A stretch of 64,000 nt of DNA from Acinetobacter nosocomialis (GCA_025736915.1 CP107049.1:1736001-1800000); one strand, 5' to 3'. Shown: positions 32,995 to 43,458, counted from the stretch's first letter. Translations and numbers: made by a program. The notes: generated by a model from the sequence alone, not told the origin.

Positions 32995-34710
32995 TTAGTG
33001 ATCCGATGCGCCAGAAGCACCAATACCTGTCATTGAACGTACATATTGTGCATCGAAAGAAGCACGTTCTTTTTTCGCACGTGCTGAGTTGTCAGTCACT
33101 GAGAAGAACCAGCAGCAAAGGAAAGACAATGGCATCGCAAATAATGCAGGACCGTTAAATGGATTGATCGGTGTATCAGAGATTTTTAAAGTATCAACCC
33201 ACACTGCTTTAGACAAGATGATCAGTACAACCGCTGTTACCAAGCCAACCACACCACCGATAACTGCTCCACGAGTAGTTAAACCTTTCCAGAACATTGA
33301 AAGAACAAGTACCGGGAAGTTTGCACAACATGCTACAGAGAATGCCAAACCTACCATGAATGCTACGTTTTGTTTTTCAAACAAAATACCCAAAATCATG
33401 GCAAAGATTGCTAAACCAAGTGTTGCGATTTTTGACATACGAAGTTCAGAAGCTGGAGTCGTTTGACCTTTCTTAAATACGTTAGCGTATAAGTCGTGCG
33501 AAATTGCAGACGCACCTGAAAGTGTTAAACCAGCAACAACAGCAAGAATCGTTGCGAACGCTACTGCTGAAATGAAGCCCATGAACAAGTCACCGCCTAA
33601 AGCATCACTTAAATGCACAGCCGCCATGTTGTTACCACCAACCAGCTCAAGCTTTCCTGACACTGCCATTTTTGCAACATCAAGGAATTGCGGGTTGTTT
33701 GATACGAACAAGATCGCACCAAAACCAATAATGAAAGTTAAAAGGTAAAAGTAACCAATGAAACCTGTTGCTACCACAACCGACTTACGTGCTTCTTTTG
33801 CGTCTTTTACAGTGAAGAAACGCATAAGAATATGTGGAAGACCCGCTGTACCAAACATCAGTGCTAAACCAAGTGATAAAGCATCAATTGGGTTTGCAGC
33901 AAGTTTACCCGGACCCATAATTTTTGAAGCATCTTCAAAGCTTACGTTATGAACTTTACTAAATACTTCAATTGATTGGGTAAACATATTGCTGAAGCTA
34001 AATCCAACCGCTTTCATCACCATGAATGCCATGAAGGTCGCACCGCTCAGTAACATGACCGCTTTAATGATTTGTACCCATGTGGTTGCCAACATGCCAC
34101 CAAAAATTACATAGGCCATCATTAATAGACCAACGATGACAACCGCAATGTTGTAGTTCAAACCAAATAGCAATTTGATGAGCTGACCTGCACCAACCAT
34201 TTGCGCAATCAAATAAAACGCGACAACAACAAGCGAGCTAAAAGCAGCGAGAGTACGAACCGGTTTTTCTTCAAGGCGGAATGACACGACATCGGAAAGG
34301 TTATATTTACCGAGGTTACGTAAACGCTCTGCTACCAAGAATAAAACGATTGGCCAACCTACCATGAATCCGAGTGAATAGAGCAAGCCATCAAAACCTG
34401 AGCTAAATACCATTGCGGAAATACCAAGGAATGACGCCGCTGACATATAGTCACCCGCAATTGCCAAACCGTTTTGGAAACCGCTGATTCCACCACCCGC
34501 AGTATAGAAATCTTGTGCAGATTGGGTTTGCTTTGCAGCCCATTTAGTAATGAACAGTGTGAAACCAACAAAGATGACAAACATGATAATGGCATGCCAG
34601 TTGGTTGCTTGTTGCTCTGCTTCACCTAAATCTGGGCTTGCCATAGCAACTGTTGAATATAGCGATGCTGCACCCAATAGGGCTTTCGCTTTTAATGAGT
34701 TCCATTTCAT
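32995..34710 (-). CDS. actP: cation/acetate symporter
   Basis: The 571-aa sodium:solute symporter has 13-14 helices and the ActP features [21 protein letters not shown] and [13 protein letters not shown], preceded by a cleaved signal-like N-terminus ([14 protein letters not shown]). It imports acetate with Na+. The ATG at 34710 follows AAAGGA, 1 bp after the yjcH stop, so yjcH-actP form an operon. acs lies elsewhere (44045-45994) but shares the candidate CrbR box. Confidence 0.94.
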   Translation of the reverse strand: MKWNSLKAKALLGAASLYSTVAMASPDLGEAEQQATNWHAIIMFVIFVGFTLFITKWAAKQTQSAQDFYTAGGGISGFQNGLAIAGDYMSAASFLGISAMVFSSGFDGLLYSLGFMVGWPIVLFLVAERLRNLGKYNLSDVVSFRLEEKPVRTLAAFSSLVVVAFYLIAQMVGAGQLIKLLFGLNYNIAVVIVGLLMMAYVIFGGMLATTWVQIIKAVMLLSGATFMAFMVMKAVGFSFSNMFTQSIEVFSKVHNVSFEDASKIMGPGKLAANPIDALSLGLALMFGTAGLPHILMRFFTVKDAKEARKSVVVATGFIGYFYLLTFIIGFGAILFVSNNPQFLDVAKMAVSGKLELVGGNNMAAVHLSDALGGDLFMGFISAVAFATILAVVAGLTLSGASAISHDLYANVFKKGQTTPASELRMSKIATLGLAIFAMILGILFEKQNVAFMVGLAFSVACCANFPVLVLSMFWKGLTTRGAVIGGVVGLVTAVVLIILSKAVWVDTLKISDTPINPFNGPALFAMPLSFLCCWFFSVTDNSARAKKERASFDAQYVRSMTGIGASGASDH

Positions 34711-34711
34711 A

Positions 34712-35044
34712 TTAGTGTAATCCTTTCTCGTGCGTGATGGCTTCAACTTCCTTCAGCGCTTCTTCACTCAACTGGTCAAGGGTATTATTTGCGATATAGG
34801 AATAGACACCACAGAGTAGGAAAGATAAAACAATAATTCCTAAACCAAGCGGGATACCCCATGTCGTTACACCACCACTAAAGGAACTCATCAAAAATTC
34901 TTTGTTGTAGCCCACAAGTAGCATAAAGCCCACATACAGCACTAACATGATGATGGTGAGCGTCCAGCTTAATGCACTTTTTTTCTTGACCATTTTTTGA
35001 AACTTTGGATTGCGTAGAATCTGTTCTACTTGGCTCTGATCCAT
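34712..35044 (-). CDS. yjcH: DUF485 membrane protein (YjcH)
   Basis: A 110-aa protein with two hydrophobic helices and the YjcH features [16 protein letters not shown] and [12 protein letters not shown]. It is always found with ActP in enterobacteria and pseudomonads. AAGGAG precedes the ATG at 35044. Tandem CrbR-like boxes lie 76-111 bp upstream. Confidence 0.9.
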   Translation of the reverse strand: MDQSQVEQILRNPKFQKMVKKKSALSWTLTIIMLVLYVGFMLLVGYNKEFLMSSFSGGVTTWGIPLGLGIIVLSFLLCGVYSYIANNTLDQLSEEALKEVEAITHEKGLH

Positions 35045-35119
35045 AACCAAACTCCTTACCTAGTGCCCAACCTTGGTCACTTTTTTTTAATGTATTTTTT
35101 CATAATTAAAGTTAGCAAG

Positions 35120-35155
35120 ATTCCAGCTTAGTCGTAACTTAGACTTTGGTCGTTA
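35120..35155. promoter_or_regulatory. two adjacent candidate CrbR boxes between yjcH-actP and crbS
   Basis: ATTCCAGCTTAGTCGTAA (35120-35137) and CTTAGACTTTGGTCGTTA (35138-35155) abut. They match the perfect palindrome upstream of the 39114 gene (ATACGACTTTAGTCGTAT) in its right arm and in its core, respectively. The spacing of 18 bp suggests two dimers on the yjcH-crbS divergent region. Confidence 0.55.
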
Positions 35156-35227
35156 AAATTTAATCAATTTATAGCTTTGTTTCGGCTTGGGGTATGATAG
35201 GTATAAGGTTTCACTTATGTAGGTCAT

Positions 35228-38200
35228 ATGAACAGCTGGCTGATTATTGGGGTTCTCACTCTTTATATTGCGCTTTTATTTGTCTGTGCTTTTTTTGGTG
35301 AGAAGCATGCCAGTCGTCTCGGCACACGTGGCCGCATGTTTTTATTTAGTTTAACTTTAGGTGTCTACTGCTCTTCATGGACATTTTATGGGGCAACCGG
35401 CGCTGCCGTACGTGAAGGCGTTATCTTTTTACCTATTTATTTGGGTCCACTGTTATTTGTCTGGTTTGGTTATGACATCTGGCGGCGTTTAGGTCGAGTT
35501 CGCCAGCATCATGCGATTTCGTCAATCGCTGACTTTGTCGCAGCACGCTATGGTAAAAGTGGTGTACTGGCCTCATTAGTGACTATTCTTGCCGTTATTG
35601 CGATTATTCCCTATCTCGCCTTACAGCTCCGTGCGATTGCTTTAAGTACCTCTGTCATTATGGAGCAAAGCTCGCATATTCATACGACGACTAACAGCGT
35701 GTTATTGCTCACCAGTGTGCTTGCGATTTTAGCCATGATTTTTGGTACAAGGCAGATTGCAAACACGGAACAACACGGTGGACTCATGCTGGCGGTTGCA
35801 TTTGAGTCATTTGTGAAGTTATTTGCTCTACTTTGTGTGGCTTTATTTTTTATTTTTGAATCGCCAGCTAACCTCAGCCAAATGACCTCTGATGTAAATC
35901 AGACTTTTCAAGAAGTACAACTCTTTGGTGTACCCGAAACTTTCTGGATTCAAACCTTACTGGCAGGCTTAGCCATTATTTGTTTACCACGTCAGTTCCA
36001 CGTGGCAGTGGTTGAACTACGCGATGAAAAACATATTCGTGGTGCACGTAAGTGGTTCGCGGTTTATCTCATTTTAACTATTCTTGCGATTATTCCAATC
36101 GCAAGTTGGGCTTTACATGCCGCACCAAAGTTCCTGACTGTGCCCGATGTGGCTGTACTGTCCTTGCCTTTAAGTTATAACCAAGAGTGGCTCGCTTTAT
36201 TGGCTTTTTTGGGCGGGTTCTCTGCATCAACAGGTATGTTACTGGTGTCATCAGTAGCATTATCTATTATGCTCAGTAACGACCTGATTATGCCAGCCCT
36301 ATGGCGTTTTAAGTTGCTGTCACGTCACGACAAACATTTACCTAAAGTTCTGAAGTTTAGCCGTCGTATCAGTATTGTTGCAGTGATGCTACTCGGCTTT
36401 TTATTCTTCCATTTTTTTAATGATATTAACCAACTTTCGGTATTTGGATTATTAGCGTTTAGTGCGGTAGCTCAATTTGCACCTGCACTGATTGGGGGGT
36501 TGTATTGGCGAGGTGGAAGCCGCCAAGGTGTTTATGCAGGACTCATCATTGGATTTTTAATGTGGAGTTATACTTTACTATTTCCAACGATTTTACGTAG
36601 CTTGCCTGAAGCCTATCAGGATGCTGCTCAAAGTATTTTGCTTTTTGGTCCTTTTGGCATTAACGCCTTACGTCCAGAGTCTCTATTTGGTTTTGAGTCA
36701 TTTGCACCTTTAACTCATGGTGTCATTTGGTCACTCGGTTTAAATATTCTTTTATATATCTGGATTTCTAAGCTTTACCGTCCAAGTGTGGCCGAACAAA
36801 TTCAGGCAGAAAGCTTTTTTTATTATGAAACCAAGCCTCTACCTTCACCGCATACATCTACCGATTTAACCTACCTCCCCCATGATGCAGCTCGCTTAAA
36901 AGTGGGTGATTTATTTGCCTTAGCTAAAAGAATTACGGGTGAGCAACCTACTACACAAGCGTTCGAAAACTTTTGTGAGCAAAACCACCTCACCCTTAAT
37001 CCAAATAGTATTGCCAACGGCATGTGGTGGCGTTTTACCGAGCAATATCTGGCAGGTATTATCGGTGCCGCTTCTGCACGGACATTGCTCACAACAGCAA
37101 TGATTAATAACGGCCTCGCTTTAGGACAAGTCGCTAATATTTTAGACCAAGCCTCACAGTGGCAACGTTTTAATCAGAACCTACTTATGACCATGATTGA
37201 CCACATGACCCAAGGGGTAAGTGTGGTTGATAAAAATATGTGTCTGGTCGCGTGGAACAACCAATATTTAAAACTATTTGGTTATCCAAAAGACCTTGTT
37301 TATGTCGGCTGCCCAATTGCCGACCTGATTCGTTATAATGCTGAACGCGGCGAATGTGGCCCCGGTTCAGTCGAAGAACATGTTCGTAAACGCTTACACT
37401 GGATGAAAGTCGGAAGCGCCCACGAATTTGAACGTATTCGTAAAGATGGCCGTGTGATTCAAATGCGAGGCAACCCAATTTCAGGCGGTGGCTTTGTGAC
37501 GACATTTGCTGACATTACCGCTTTCCGTGCGAACGAAGCAGTCCTTGAAGCTCGTGTAAAGGATCGAACTCAACAGCTTGCTGATGCCTTAACAGAACAA
37601 CAGCTTGCACGTGAACAAGCCGATATGGCCAATATGTCAAAGAGTCGATTTATTGCCGCGGCAAGTCACGACTTATTGCAACCGATGCATGCGGCTCGTC
37701 TGTTTAGTACTGTTCTTGAGCAAAGTATTTCGACAGAAGAAGACCGCCAAACATTACAACAACTTGACCGAGCACTCTATGGTGCCGAAAGTATGCTGTC
37801 TGCCCTACTCGATATCGCTCGTTTAGAAGGTGGCAGTATTCAGCCAAAACGACAGCCTTATCCTCTACACGATTTATTAAGCGATCTCGAACTACAGTTT
37901 AAGTCGATCGCTGCTCAGCGAAACATTTCACTAAAAGTTCATGATGTGTCGTTCTGGATTGATACCGACCCACAGTGGATTCGTCGTATTATTCAAAACT
38001 TTGTCAGCAATGCTTTACGCTATACCGCCAAAGGTCGAGTAGTCGTAGGTGTACTTCGTTCTGCACAACAGCCGAATCATATTCGAATTGGCGTTTGGGA
38101 TACCGGACCAGGTATTGCTGAAGAACAACGAATTAAGCTTTTCCAAGAATTTGAACGTTGTGGACATTTGTCACCTTGGGGTGAACAAGGTTTAGGGTTA

Positions 38201-38725
38201 GGGCTTGCCATCGTCCAACGTATGACGGGTTTGCTCAATTACCCAGTTCATGTTTACTCAGAGTTGGGCAAAGGCTCATGCTTTATGATTGAAGTGCCTA
38301 TTGTCGAGCCACCAAAAGTTGCAACTCCGACTGTACAAGCAGTGCCTTTAAAAACTAAGGCTTACCGTATTTTATGCTTAGACAATGATGAAACCATTTT
38401 AGAGGGTATGAGTAGTTTATTAGGCCGCTGGGGTTATCAGGTGTTCAAAGCTACCGAACCTGAGCAGGCTTTAGAAATTATTAAAAAAGAGAATATTCAG
38501 GTTTGGCTCATTGATCAACACTTGAACAACAACCAGTTGGGCGTTGATTTTATTAATCAAAATCGTCAAGAAGATGTTCCAGTTGCTTTAATTACAGCAG
38601 ATTCTCACCCAGAATTACCACAGCAACTCAAAGAGCTAAATATTGTTTTACTTAAAAAACCACTTAAACCTGCCTCATTAAGAGCTTGGTTATCTGGGCT
38701 TAAAATTGCCAGCACAGCAGACTAA
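35228..38725 (+). CDS. crbS: hybrid histidine kinase with SSS-permease domain (CrbS-type)
   Basis: The 1165-aa protein begins with a sodium:solute-symporter-like domain of about 13 helices (residues 1-530). A PAS domain around 660-770 (MTQGVSVVDKNMCLVAWNNQYLK) follows. Next come a HisKA/HATPase core with phospho-acceptor His in AASHDLLQPMHAARLF (about 813), and a receiver domain with the acceptor Asp in VWLIDQHL (about 1095). This is the CrbS/MxtR architecture that senses acetate-related signals and acts on a LuxR-type regulator to switch on acs. Divergent from yjcH-actP. Confidence 0.9.
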   Translation: MNSWLIIGVLTLYIALLFVCAFFGEKHASRLGTRGRMFLFSLTLGVYCSSWTFYGATGAAVREGVIFLPIYLGPLLFVWFGYDIWRRLGRVRQHHAISSIADFVAARYGKSGVLASLVTILAVIAIIPYLALQLRAIALSTSVIMEQSSHIHTTTNSVLLLTSVLAILAMIFGTRQIANTEQHGGLMLAVAFESFVKLFALLCVALFFIFESPANLSQMTSDVNQTFQEVQLFGVPETFWIQTLLAGLAIICLPRQFHVAVVELRDEKHIRGARKWFAVYLILTILAIIPIASWALHAAPKFLTVPDVAVLSLPLSYNQEWLALLAFLGGFSASTGMLLVSSVALSIMLSNDLIMPALWRFKLLSRHDKHLPKVLKFSRRISIVAVMLLGFLFFHFFNDINQLSVFGLLAFSAVAQFAPALIGGLYWRGGSRQGVYAGLIIGFLMWSYTLLFPTILRSLPEAYQDAAQSILLFGPFGINALRPESLFGFESFAPLTHGVIWSLGLNILLYIWISKLYRPSVAEQIQAESFFYYETKPLPSPHTSTDLTYLPHDAARLKVGDLFALAKRITGEQPTTQAFENFCEQNHLTLNPNSIANGMWWRFTEQYLAGIIGAASARTLLTTAMINNGLALGQVANILDQASQWQRFNQNLLMTMIDHMTQGVSVVDKNMCLVAWNNQYLKLFGYPKDLVYVGCPIADLIRYNAERGECGPGSVEEHVRKRLHWMKVGSAHEFERIRKDGRVIQMRGNPISGGGFVTTFADITAFRANEAVLEARVKDRTQQLADALTEQQLAREQADMANMSKSRFIAAASHDLLQPMHAARLFSTVLEQSISTEEDRQTLQQLDRALYGAESMLSALLDIARLEGGSIQPKRQPYPLHDLLSDLELQFKSIAAQRNISLKVHDVSFWIDTDPQWIRRIIQNFVSNALRYTAKGRVVVGVLRSAQQPNHIRIGVWDTGPGIAEEQRIKLFQEFERCGHLSPWGEQGLGLGLAIVQRMTGLLNYPVHVYSELGKGSCFMIEVPIVEPPKVATPTVQAVPLKTKAYRILCLDNDETILEGMSSLLGRWGYQVFKATEPEQALEIIKKENIQVWLIDQHLNNNQLGVDFINQNRQEDVPVALITADSHPELPQQLKELNIVLLKKPLKPASLRAWLSGLKIASTAD

Positions 38726-38973
38726 TCTTTTTTCGCTCCTTAACCTTTTATAGGCTTGGGAGCGATTCTTGGCAAAAACGTTTGGCTAAATTTAAGCCAA
38801 TAGGCAGAACTGCTCAAAAAGTCTACTTTTACCCAATAAATTATTGACCAAAATTTCCAAAGACTCTTTTTCTATGGCAAAGCCCACCTTTTTTGTAAGT
38901 GAACACGTGTACACCTAGTTACAATTTAATAAAGCATTGTTTTTATAATTATTTATTTACTAAAAACCACCAT

Positions 38974-38991
38974 ATACGACTTTAGTCGTAT
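38974..38991. promoter_or_regulatory. perfect CrbR-like palindrome upstream of the 255-aa gene
   Basis: ATACGACT-TT-AGTCGTAT is a perfect 8-bp-arm dyad, 123 bp before the ATG. Near-identical boxes precede acs (46103-46120) and yjcH/crbS. The rest of the 388-bp gap (38726-39113) shows only a weak GC hairpin (TCGCTCC/GGGAGCGA) after crbS. Confidence 0.6.
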
Positions 38992-39113
38992 TCTACTTGC
39001 TTTCTGCATGACACATAAATATTCAAAACGCATTTTATTCGTCTGAAAATTTATTTGAATTTATTTTGCCTTATCGCACCCCTGCTCATGAATTAACGCA
39101 AAGGACCACTGCC

Positions 39114-39881
39114 ATGAATATTTCTGATAACAACCCGCAAGGGCAACTTTCGTCTCAACAATTTTATCGCCAATACAGTGCCAATGCCTTACTTCCAGAA
39201 TTAGATTGGCAGAGTATTTTTCCACATAGCAAACTAAGCGAAGCACATATCAAAGCACTTAACACAATTTATCAGTGTGCTGTACCTCTCGCGCTTAATG
39301 TATTTCACGATCTAAATTTTGATGTATTTGCACCTGCTGCTTATCATCCACAAGGCTTGGGCTTATTCGATAAGTTAGCGCAACAAGAAGAGAACTTCTT
39401 AAAAGTCCTTACTGCTGAAAGTGAAAATCTTGATCACGACACACGCCATCAAATCTGGAGCATGCTACTCCGTGGTGGCGCTGTTTTAGTTTTCAAAGCT
39501 TGGCTAGGTCATGTCAAACTTGGAGAAAATCAGTTAGATATGACTCAGTTTGATGAGCTTTCTGACTTACTATTTATTAAGACACCTCCGCATCAACTTG
39601 CTGAACGTTTGCATGTAGATGAAAAAGCAAAACTTGACCATATCTTCTTAATGTATGGCAATGACATTTTCCTTGATCGATTCAATAGTCTGGAAACTGC
39701 AGCTCTGTTTGTTGATTTAGGTGTTTATGATGCAGCTTTCTTAAGCTTACGTGATGACCGTGTGGCTGAATATTTAAAAAGCAAAGGCTATGTGACTCAA
39801 GAACAAATTGATGATTTGCAATGTGCGCTTAACCCACTGTACTGCGACAGCCTAACACCAAAGCAAGATTGCCTTGCCTAA
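39114..39881 (+). CDS. unassigned 255-aa protein next to crbSR
   Basis: I do not recognise this family. The product is soluble, mostly helical and acidic (PELDWQSIFPHSKLSEAHIKAL, HQIWSMLLRGGAVLVFKAWLG, PPHQLAERLHVDEKAKLDHI) with no signal peptide or transmembrane segment. Cysteines occur near residue 75 and in a C-terminal cluster (DDLQCALNPLYC). AAGGA precedes the ATG at 39114. It lies between crbS and the convergent crbR, and the same palindrome found before acs stands upstream. It may therefore belong to acetate metabolism or its control, an inference from context only. Confidence 0.8.
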   Translation: MNISDNNPQGQLSSQQFYRQYSANALLPELDWQSIFPHSKLSEAHIKALNTIYQCAVPLALNVFHDLNFDVFAPAAYHPQGLGLFDKLAQQEENFLKVLTAESENLDHDTRHQIWSMLLRGGAVLVFKAWLGHVKLGENQLDMTQFDELSDLLFIKTPPHQLAERLHVDEKAKLDHIFLMYGNDIFLDRFNSLETAALFVDLGVYDAAFLSLRDDRVAEYLKSKGYVTQEQIDDLQCALNPLYCDSLTPKQDCLA

Positions 39882-39892
39882 GTGGAACATAT

Positions 39893-39922
39893 AAAAAAGA
39901 CCTCAATTGAGGTCTTTTTTTA
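39893..39922. terminator. bidirectional terminator before crbR
   Basis: AAAAAAGACCTC/GAGGTCTTTTTT around AATT, between convergent genes. Confidence 0.92.
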
Positions 39923-39925
39923 TTT

Positions 39926-40576
39926 TTAGATTTTCTTATCTTCAATATTGAGTGCACTAATTGCCAATACAGCCTGAGTACGATTTTGCACACCTAATTT
40001 TCTAAAAATGGCAGTTACATGCGCTTTAATGGTAGCTTCTGAAACATCAAGCTCATAAGCGATTTGTTTATTTAACAAGCCTTCCGCAACCATCATCAAA
40101 ACACGGAATTGCTGAGGCGTTAAAGACTGAATACGTTCAGCCAAAGCTGTTTCATCTGCCGCTCGCGGGTCAAGATTAATATTTGATGGTAGGTTTGGCG
40201 GTAACCAGATTTCGCCATCTAGAACTTGACGAATCGCTTCACCAATATGACTTGGATGAGCCGATTTAGGAATATAACCCATTGCACCATGTGCAATCGC
40301 ACGTTGAATAATTGAAGCTTCTTCGTGTGCAGAAACCACAATAATAGGAATAGCTGGATATTGTGCTCTTACATAGACCAGAGCCGAAAAGCCTGAAGCA
40401 CCCGGTAAATTTAAATCGAGTAATACCAAATCAGGTTCTGCCCCATTTTCCAAACGCTCATAAAACTCATCAACCGAAGCTGTTTCATGAATTTGTGCCT
40501 GTGGCAGGCTATAACGTACTGCTTGAATTAAAGCATGACGAAACAAAGGATGATCATCAACGATTAAAATATTCAT
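39926..40576 (-). CDS. crbR: LuxR-type response regulator (CrbR-like)
   Basis: The 216-aa regulator has a receiver domain with VDDHPLFRHAL, phospho-acceptor Asp54 (LVLLDLNLPG) and Lys104 (YIPKSAHPS). The GerE/LuxR helix-turn-helix reads LTPQQFRVLMMVAEGLLNKQ and KAHVTAIFRKLGVQNRTQ. This is the CrbR/ErdR/AgmR subgroup that answers SSS-type kinases and activates acs. It lies 1.2 kb from crbS and convergent with the unassigned gene. It should bind the palindrome at acs, yjcH and 38974. Confidence 0.9.
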   Translation of the reverse strand: MNILIVDDHPLFRHALIQAVRYSLPQAQIHETASVDEFYERLENGAEPDLVLLDLNLPGASGFSALVYVRAQYPAIPIIVVSAHEEASIIQRAIAHGAMGYIPKSAHPSHIGEAIRQVLDGEIWLPPNLPSNINLDPRAADETALAERIQSLTPQQFRVLMMVAEGLLNKQIAYELDVSEATIKAHVTAIFRKLGVQNRTQAVLAISALNIEDKKI

Positions 40577-40951
40577 AAGCGATTAAAGTAATCTTGAGCA
40601 TAAGTATGGCCTATTGTAACCCTACTATTTAGATGAAAGATATGCTCATCTTATCCATTTTTATGCAAAATGTTGATAAATGCTGAACTTAGCCTCAATT
40701 TTTAGATGTTTTTACCTTTTAATCAAAATTAATCTGTTTTTTATATAAGCTTACTTTTTATTATAAAAAATATATCACCTATAATTATATGAAATAAAAA
40801 CAGTAACTTAAACAAATTACAAAGTATAAAAATCAACTATTTAGGTTTTATATTTAAAACTGATAAGGTTGACCAATTTCGTTATTTTACAGTTTGCCGT
40901 CATTGTTGATTAATAAGTCCAATGTTGTTTTTTAGGCTTAGGAACCAAATC
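40577..40951. other. AT-rich gap between crbR and msuE; no gene seen
   Basis: The 375 bp carry the divergent promoters of crbR and msuE. TTGACC (about 40869) precedes the msuE region, but I see no convincing -10 or sigma54 (-24/-12) element, although sulfone genes are often sigma54-controlled elsewhere. No hairpin or repeat stands out. Confidence 0.4.
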
Positions 40952-41689
40952 ATGACTGGTATCGCATCATCAAAACCTTTAAATATTGTTGCCGTTTCTG
41001 GTGGATTAAATACGCCATCTAAGACCGAAAGTCTGGTTCAGGCCATTCTTGATGAGTTATCTGAAGCAATTGATATTAAAGTTCACTTTATTAAATTAAG
41101 TGAAATTGGACCATTATTAGGCGGTGCATTTTATCGCAACCAACTTCCACAGCGTGTACAAGATGACCTTGCAGCAGTTGAAGCAGCAGATGCCCTAATT
41201 GTAGGTACTCCTGTTTATCGCGCCTCTTTTACAGGTCTTTTCAAACACTTTTTCGACTTTGTTGAACAAACGGCATTAGTTGATGTGCCTGTACTTTTAG
41301 CAGCATCAGGTGGTAGTGATCGCCATGCCTTGGTACTCGAACATCAACTTCGTCCATTGTTTAGTTTCTTCCAAGCACAAACTTTACCGATTGGTGTTTA
41401 TGCGACAGATCGTGACTTTACCCCTGAATATACAGTGAAAAGTGAGCAATTAGCAGACCGTATTACCCTAGCAGTAGCGCGTGCATTGCCAATTTTAGAA
41501 TGGGCGCCAGCAAAAGGTAAACGCGCCGAGGTGATCAAATCTAAGACTCAGCAAGCGAATCAAGAGTTAGGTATTAACAAGCAAATTGAGCAAGAAGAAG
41601 TATTACCTTCAGCAGCTGTACCAAACCTTGATGCAGCAGAATCTCGTTTGCATCACAAGTCCGGTAAATCATTAACGCATGTTGCCTAA
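40952..41689 (+). CDS. msuE: NADPH-dependent FMN reductase (MsuE)
   Basis: The 245-aa flavodoxin-like reductase starts with NIVAVSGGLNTPSKTESL (FMN phosphate loop) and has GTPVYRASFTGLFKHFFDFVE, typical of MsuE/SsuE. It supplies FMNH2 to two-component monooxygenases. The ATG at 40952 follows AGGAACC. The N-terminal extension of the open frame is disregarded. It is followed 44 bp later by sfnG, its likely partner. The C-terminal tail is longer than in SsuE (HHKSGKSLTHVA). Confidence 0.88.
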   Translation: MTGIASSKPLNIVAVSGGLNTPSKTESLVQAILDELSEAIDIKVHFIKLSEIGPLLGGAFYRNQLPQRVQDDLAAVEAADALIVGTPVYRASFTGLFKHFFDFVEQTALVDVPVLLAASGGSDRHALVLEHQLRPLFSFFQAQTLPIGVYATDRDFTPEYTVKSEQLADRITLAVARALPILEWAPAKGKRAEVIKSKTQQANQELGINKQIEQEEVLPSAAVPNLDAAESRLHHKSGKSLTHVA

Positions 41690-41733
41690 GCGCAATGTAG
41701 CTAAATAAAAAGAACGAATGGGGAGAGCGCACC

Positions 41734-42846
41734 ATGACGCAATTACAACAACCGATTAAATTTGCTTATTGGGTACCAAATGTAAGCGGTGGCCTTGTAG
41801 TAAGTAACATCGAACAGCGTACAGACTGGAGTTATGACTACAATGTTCGACTTGCACAGGCAGCCGAAAACAATGGTTTTGAATATGCGCTCACTCAAAT
41901 TCGTTTTACGGCGGGCTATGGGGCAGAAAACCAGCATGAATCTGTGAGTTTCAGTCATGCATTACTTGCAAAAACTGAGAAACTTAAAGTGATTGCGGCT
42001 ATTCTGCCCGGCCCTTGGAAACCGGCACTTGCAGCTAAACAACTCGCGACAATCGACTATTTAACTCAAGGCCGTATTGCAATTAACGTGGTGAGTGGCT
42101 GGTTCAGAGGCGAGTTTGATGCGATTGGTGAAGAATGGCCTGAGCATGATGAACGTTATGTCCGCTCCGAAGAATTTATTCGCACGCTAAAAGGGATCTG
42201 GACCACCGACAACTATAGTTTCGATGGTAAATACTACCAGTTCCAAAACTACACGCTTAAACCGAAACCTTTGCAAAAGCCTTATATTGAAATTTTCCAA
42301 GGTGGTAGCTCACGTGCTGCACGTGATATGGCTTCTCGCGTTTCTGACTGGTATTTCACTAACGGCAATACCGTCGAAGAAATTCAAAAACAAGTAGAAG
42401 ACATTCGTATCAAAGCAAAAGCCAATAACCATCACGTCAAAATTGGTGTAAATGCGTTCATTATTGCCAGAGATACCGAAGAAGAAGCAAAAGCGGTACT
42501 TCAAGAAATTATTGATAAAGCCAACACTGAAGCTGTAAATGCCTTTGGCGATGCAACACGTGAAGCAGGTGCAGCTTCTCCAGAGCAACAAGGTAACTGG
42601 GCAAAATCAACTTTTGAAGATTTAGTGCAATACAACGATGGCTTTAAAACCAATTTAATTGGTACACCTCAGCAAATTGCAGAGCGTATTGTGGCGCTTA
42701 AAAATGTAGGTGTCGATTTGGTTCTTTCCGGATTCTTACACTTTATTGAAGAGGTGGAATATTTCGGAGAAAAAGTGCTGCCGCTCGTTCGTCAGTTAGA
42801 ACTTCAACAGGAAAAGGAGGTAGAAATCCAAGCGAAATCAGCCTAA
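41734..42846 (+). CDS. sfnG: FMNH2-dependent dimethylsulfone monooxygenase
   Basis: The 370-aa luciferase-like monooxygenase has a TIM-barrel N-terminus (KFAYWVPNVSGGLVVSNIEQ) and the family segments AINVVSGWFRGEFDAIGE and YIEIFQGGSSRAARDMASR. SfnG converts dimethyl sulfone to methanesulfinate, using FMNH2 from MsuE, so that sulfur can be scavenged when sulfate is low. GGGGAG precedes the ATG. The terminator downstream closes the msuE-sfnG operon. Confidence 0.9.
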   Translation: MTQLQQPIKFAYWVPNVSGGLVVSNIEQRTDWSYDYNVRLAQAAENNGFEYALTQIRFTAGYGAENQHESVSFSHALLAKTEKLKVIAAILPGPWKPALAAKQLATIDYLTQGRIAINVVSGWFRGEFDAIGEEWPEHDERYVRSEEFIRTLKGIWTTDNYSFDGKYYQFQNYTLKPKPLQKPYIEIFQGGSSRAARDMASRVSDWYFTNGNTVEEIQKQVEDIRIKAKANNHHVKIGVNAFIIARDTEEEAKAVLQEIIDKANTEAVNAFGDATREAGAASPEQQGNWAKSTFEDLVQYNDGFKTNLIGTPQQIAERIVALKNVGVDLVLSGFLHFIEEVEYFGEKVLPLVRQLELQQEKEVEIQAKSA

Positions 42847-42907
42847 AAAACTCCAGTTAAAACAGCGCAAGATAATAAAAACAACAAATTAAAATAAAGT
42901 TTTATTG

Positions 42908-42940
42908 GCTCCAAGACTCGGCTTGGAGCTTTTATTTTTT
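42908..42940 (+). terminator. terminator after sfnG
   Basis: GCTCCAAG/CTTGGAGC stem with loop ACTCGG, followed by TTTTATTTTTTT. It touches the end of the convergent lrp-like gene. Confidence 0.9.
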
Positions 42941-43353
42941 TAAGGTTTCTCAACTTCTCGAACGACTGTTTCAACCGAATATCGGCACCATTTTGAAAGA
43001 ACCTCAATAAATTCATTTAATGCTGCAGGTTCAAAATGACTGACAATCATATAACAAGCATTGCCCATGACTTTAAAGCATTCATCGATTTGTTCGTATT
43101 GCTTCACTAAATTTTCAATTTCTTCAAAAGCGCGTTGTTCATTTAAATGCAAATGAATAAATTGTTTATACGAATAGTGAACGGCAATGGTGTAGTTTTT
43201 GATAACCCCAGCATCCATTAATTGAGCAATTCGAGCACCCACAGCCTGCCCCGTCCGGTGAACACGCTGCCCGATTTCTTTATTTGTCAGACGAGAATCT
43301 TGTTTGAGCAATGCAATAATTTTTAGATCAATCGGGTCTAATTCAATATTCAT
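42940..43353 (-). CDS. Lrp/AsnC-family regulator
   Basis: The 137-aa regulator has an N-terminal helix-turn-helix (DLKIIALLKQDSRLTNKEIG then HRTGQAVGARIAQLMDAGVI) and a C-terminal ligand-binding domain (KVMGNACYMIVSHF), shorter than classic Lrp. It is divergent from a cysteine hydrolase gene 105 bp away, which is its likely target. Confidence 0.85.
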   Translation of the reverse strand: MNIELDPIDLKIIALLKQDSRLTNKEIGQRVHRTGQAVGARIAQLMDAGVIKNYTIAVHYSYKQFIHLHLNEQRAFEEIENLVKQYEQIDECFKVMGNACYMIVSHFEPAALNEFIEVLSKWCRYSVETVVREVEKP

Positions 43354-43458
43354 TTTTCATGGCGAAAGAAAACTAGCGTTAATGCTTTCATAGGACTATA
43401 GCCGATTTTGCGGGCAGAGAATAACCTTGTTTTATCTTATACAAACAAGAGTGTTCTC

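Noticed and set aside
40577..40951. Possible sigma54 promoter for msuE-sfnG
   Set aside because: No GG-N10-GC element at -24/-12 could be found.
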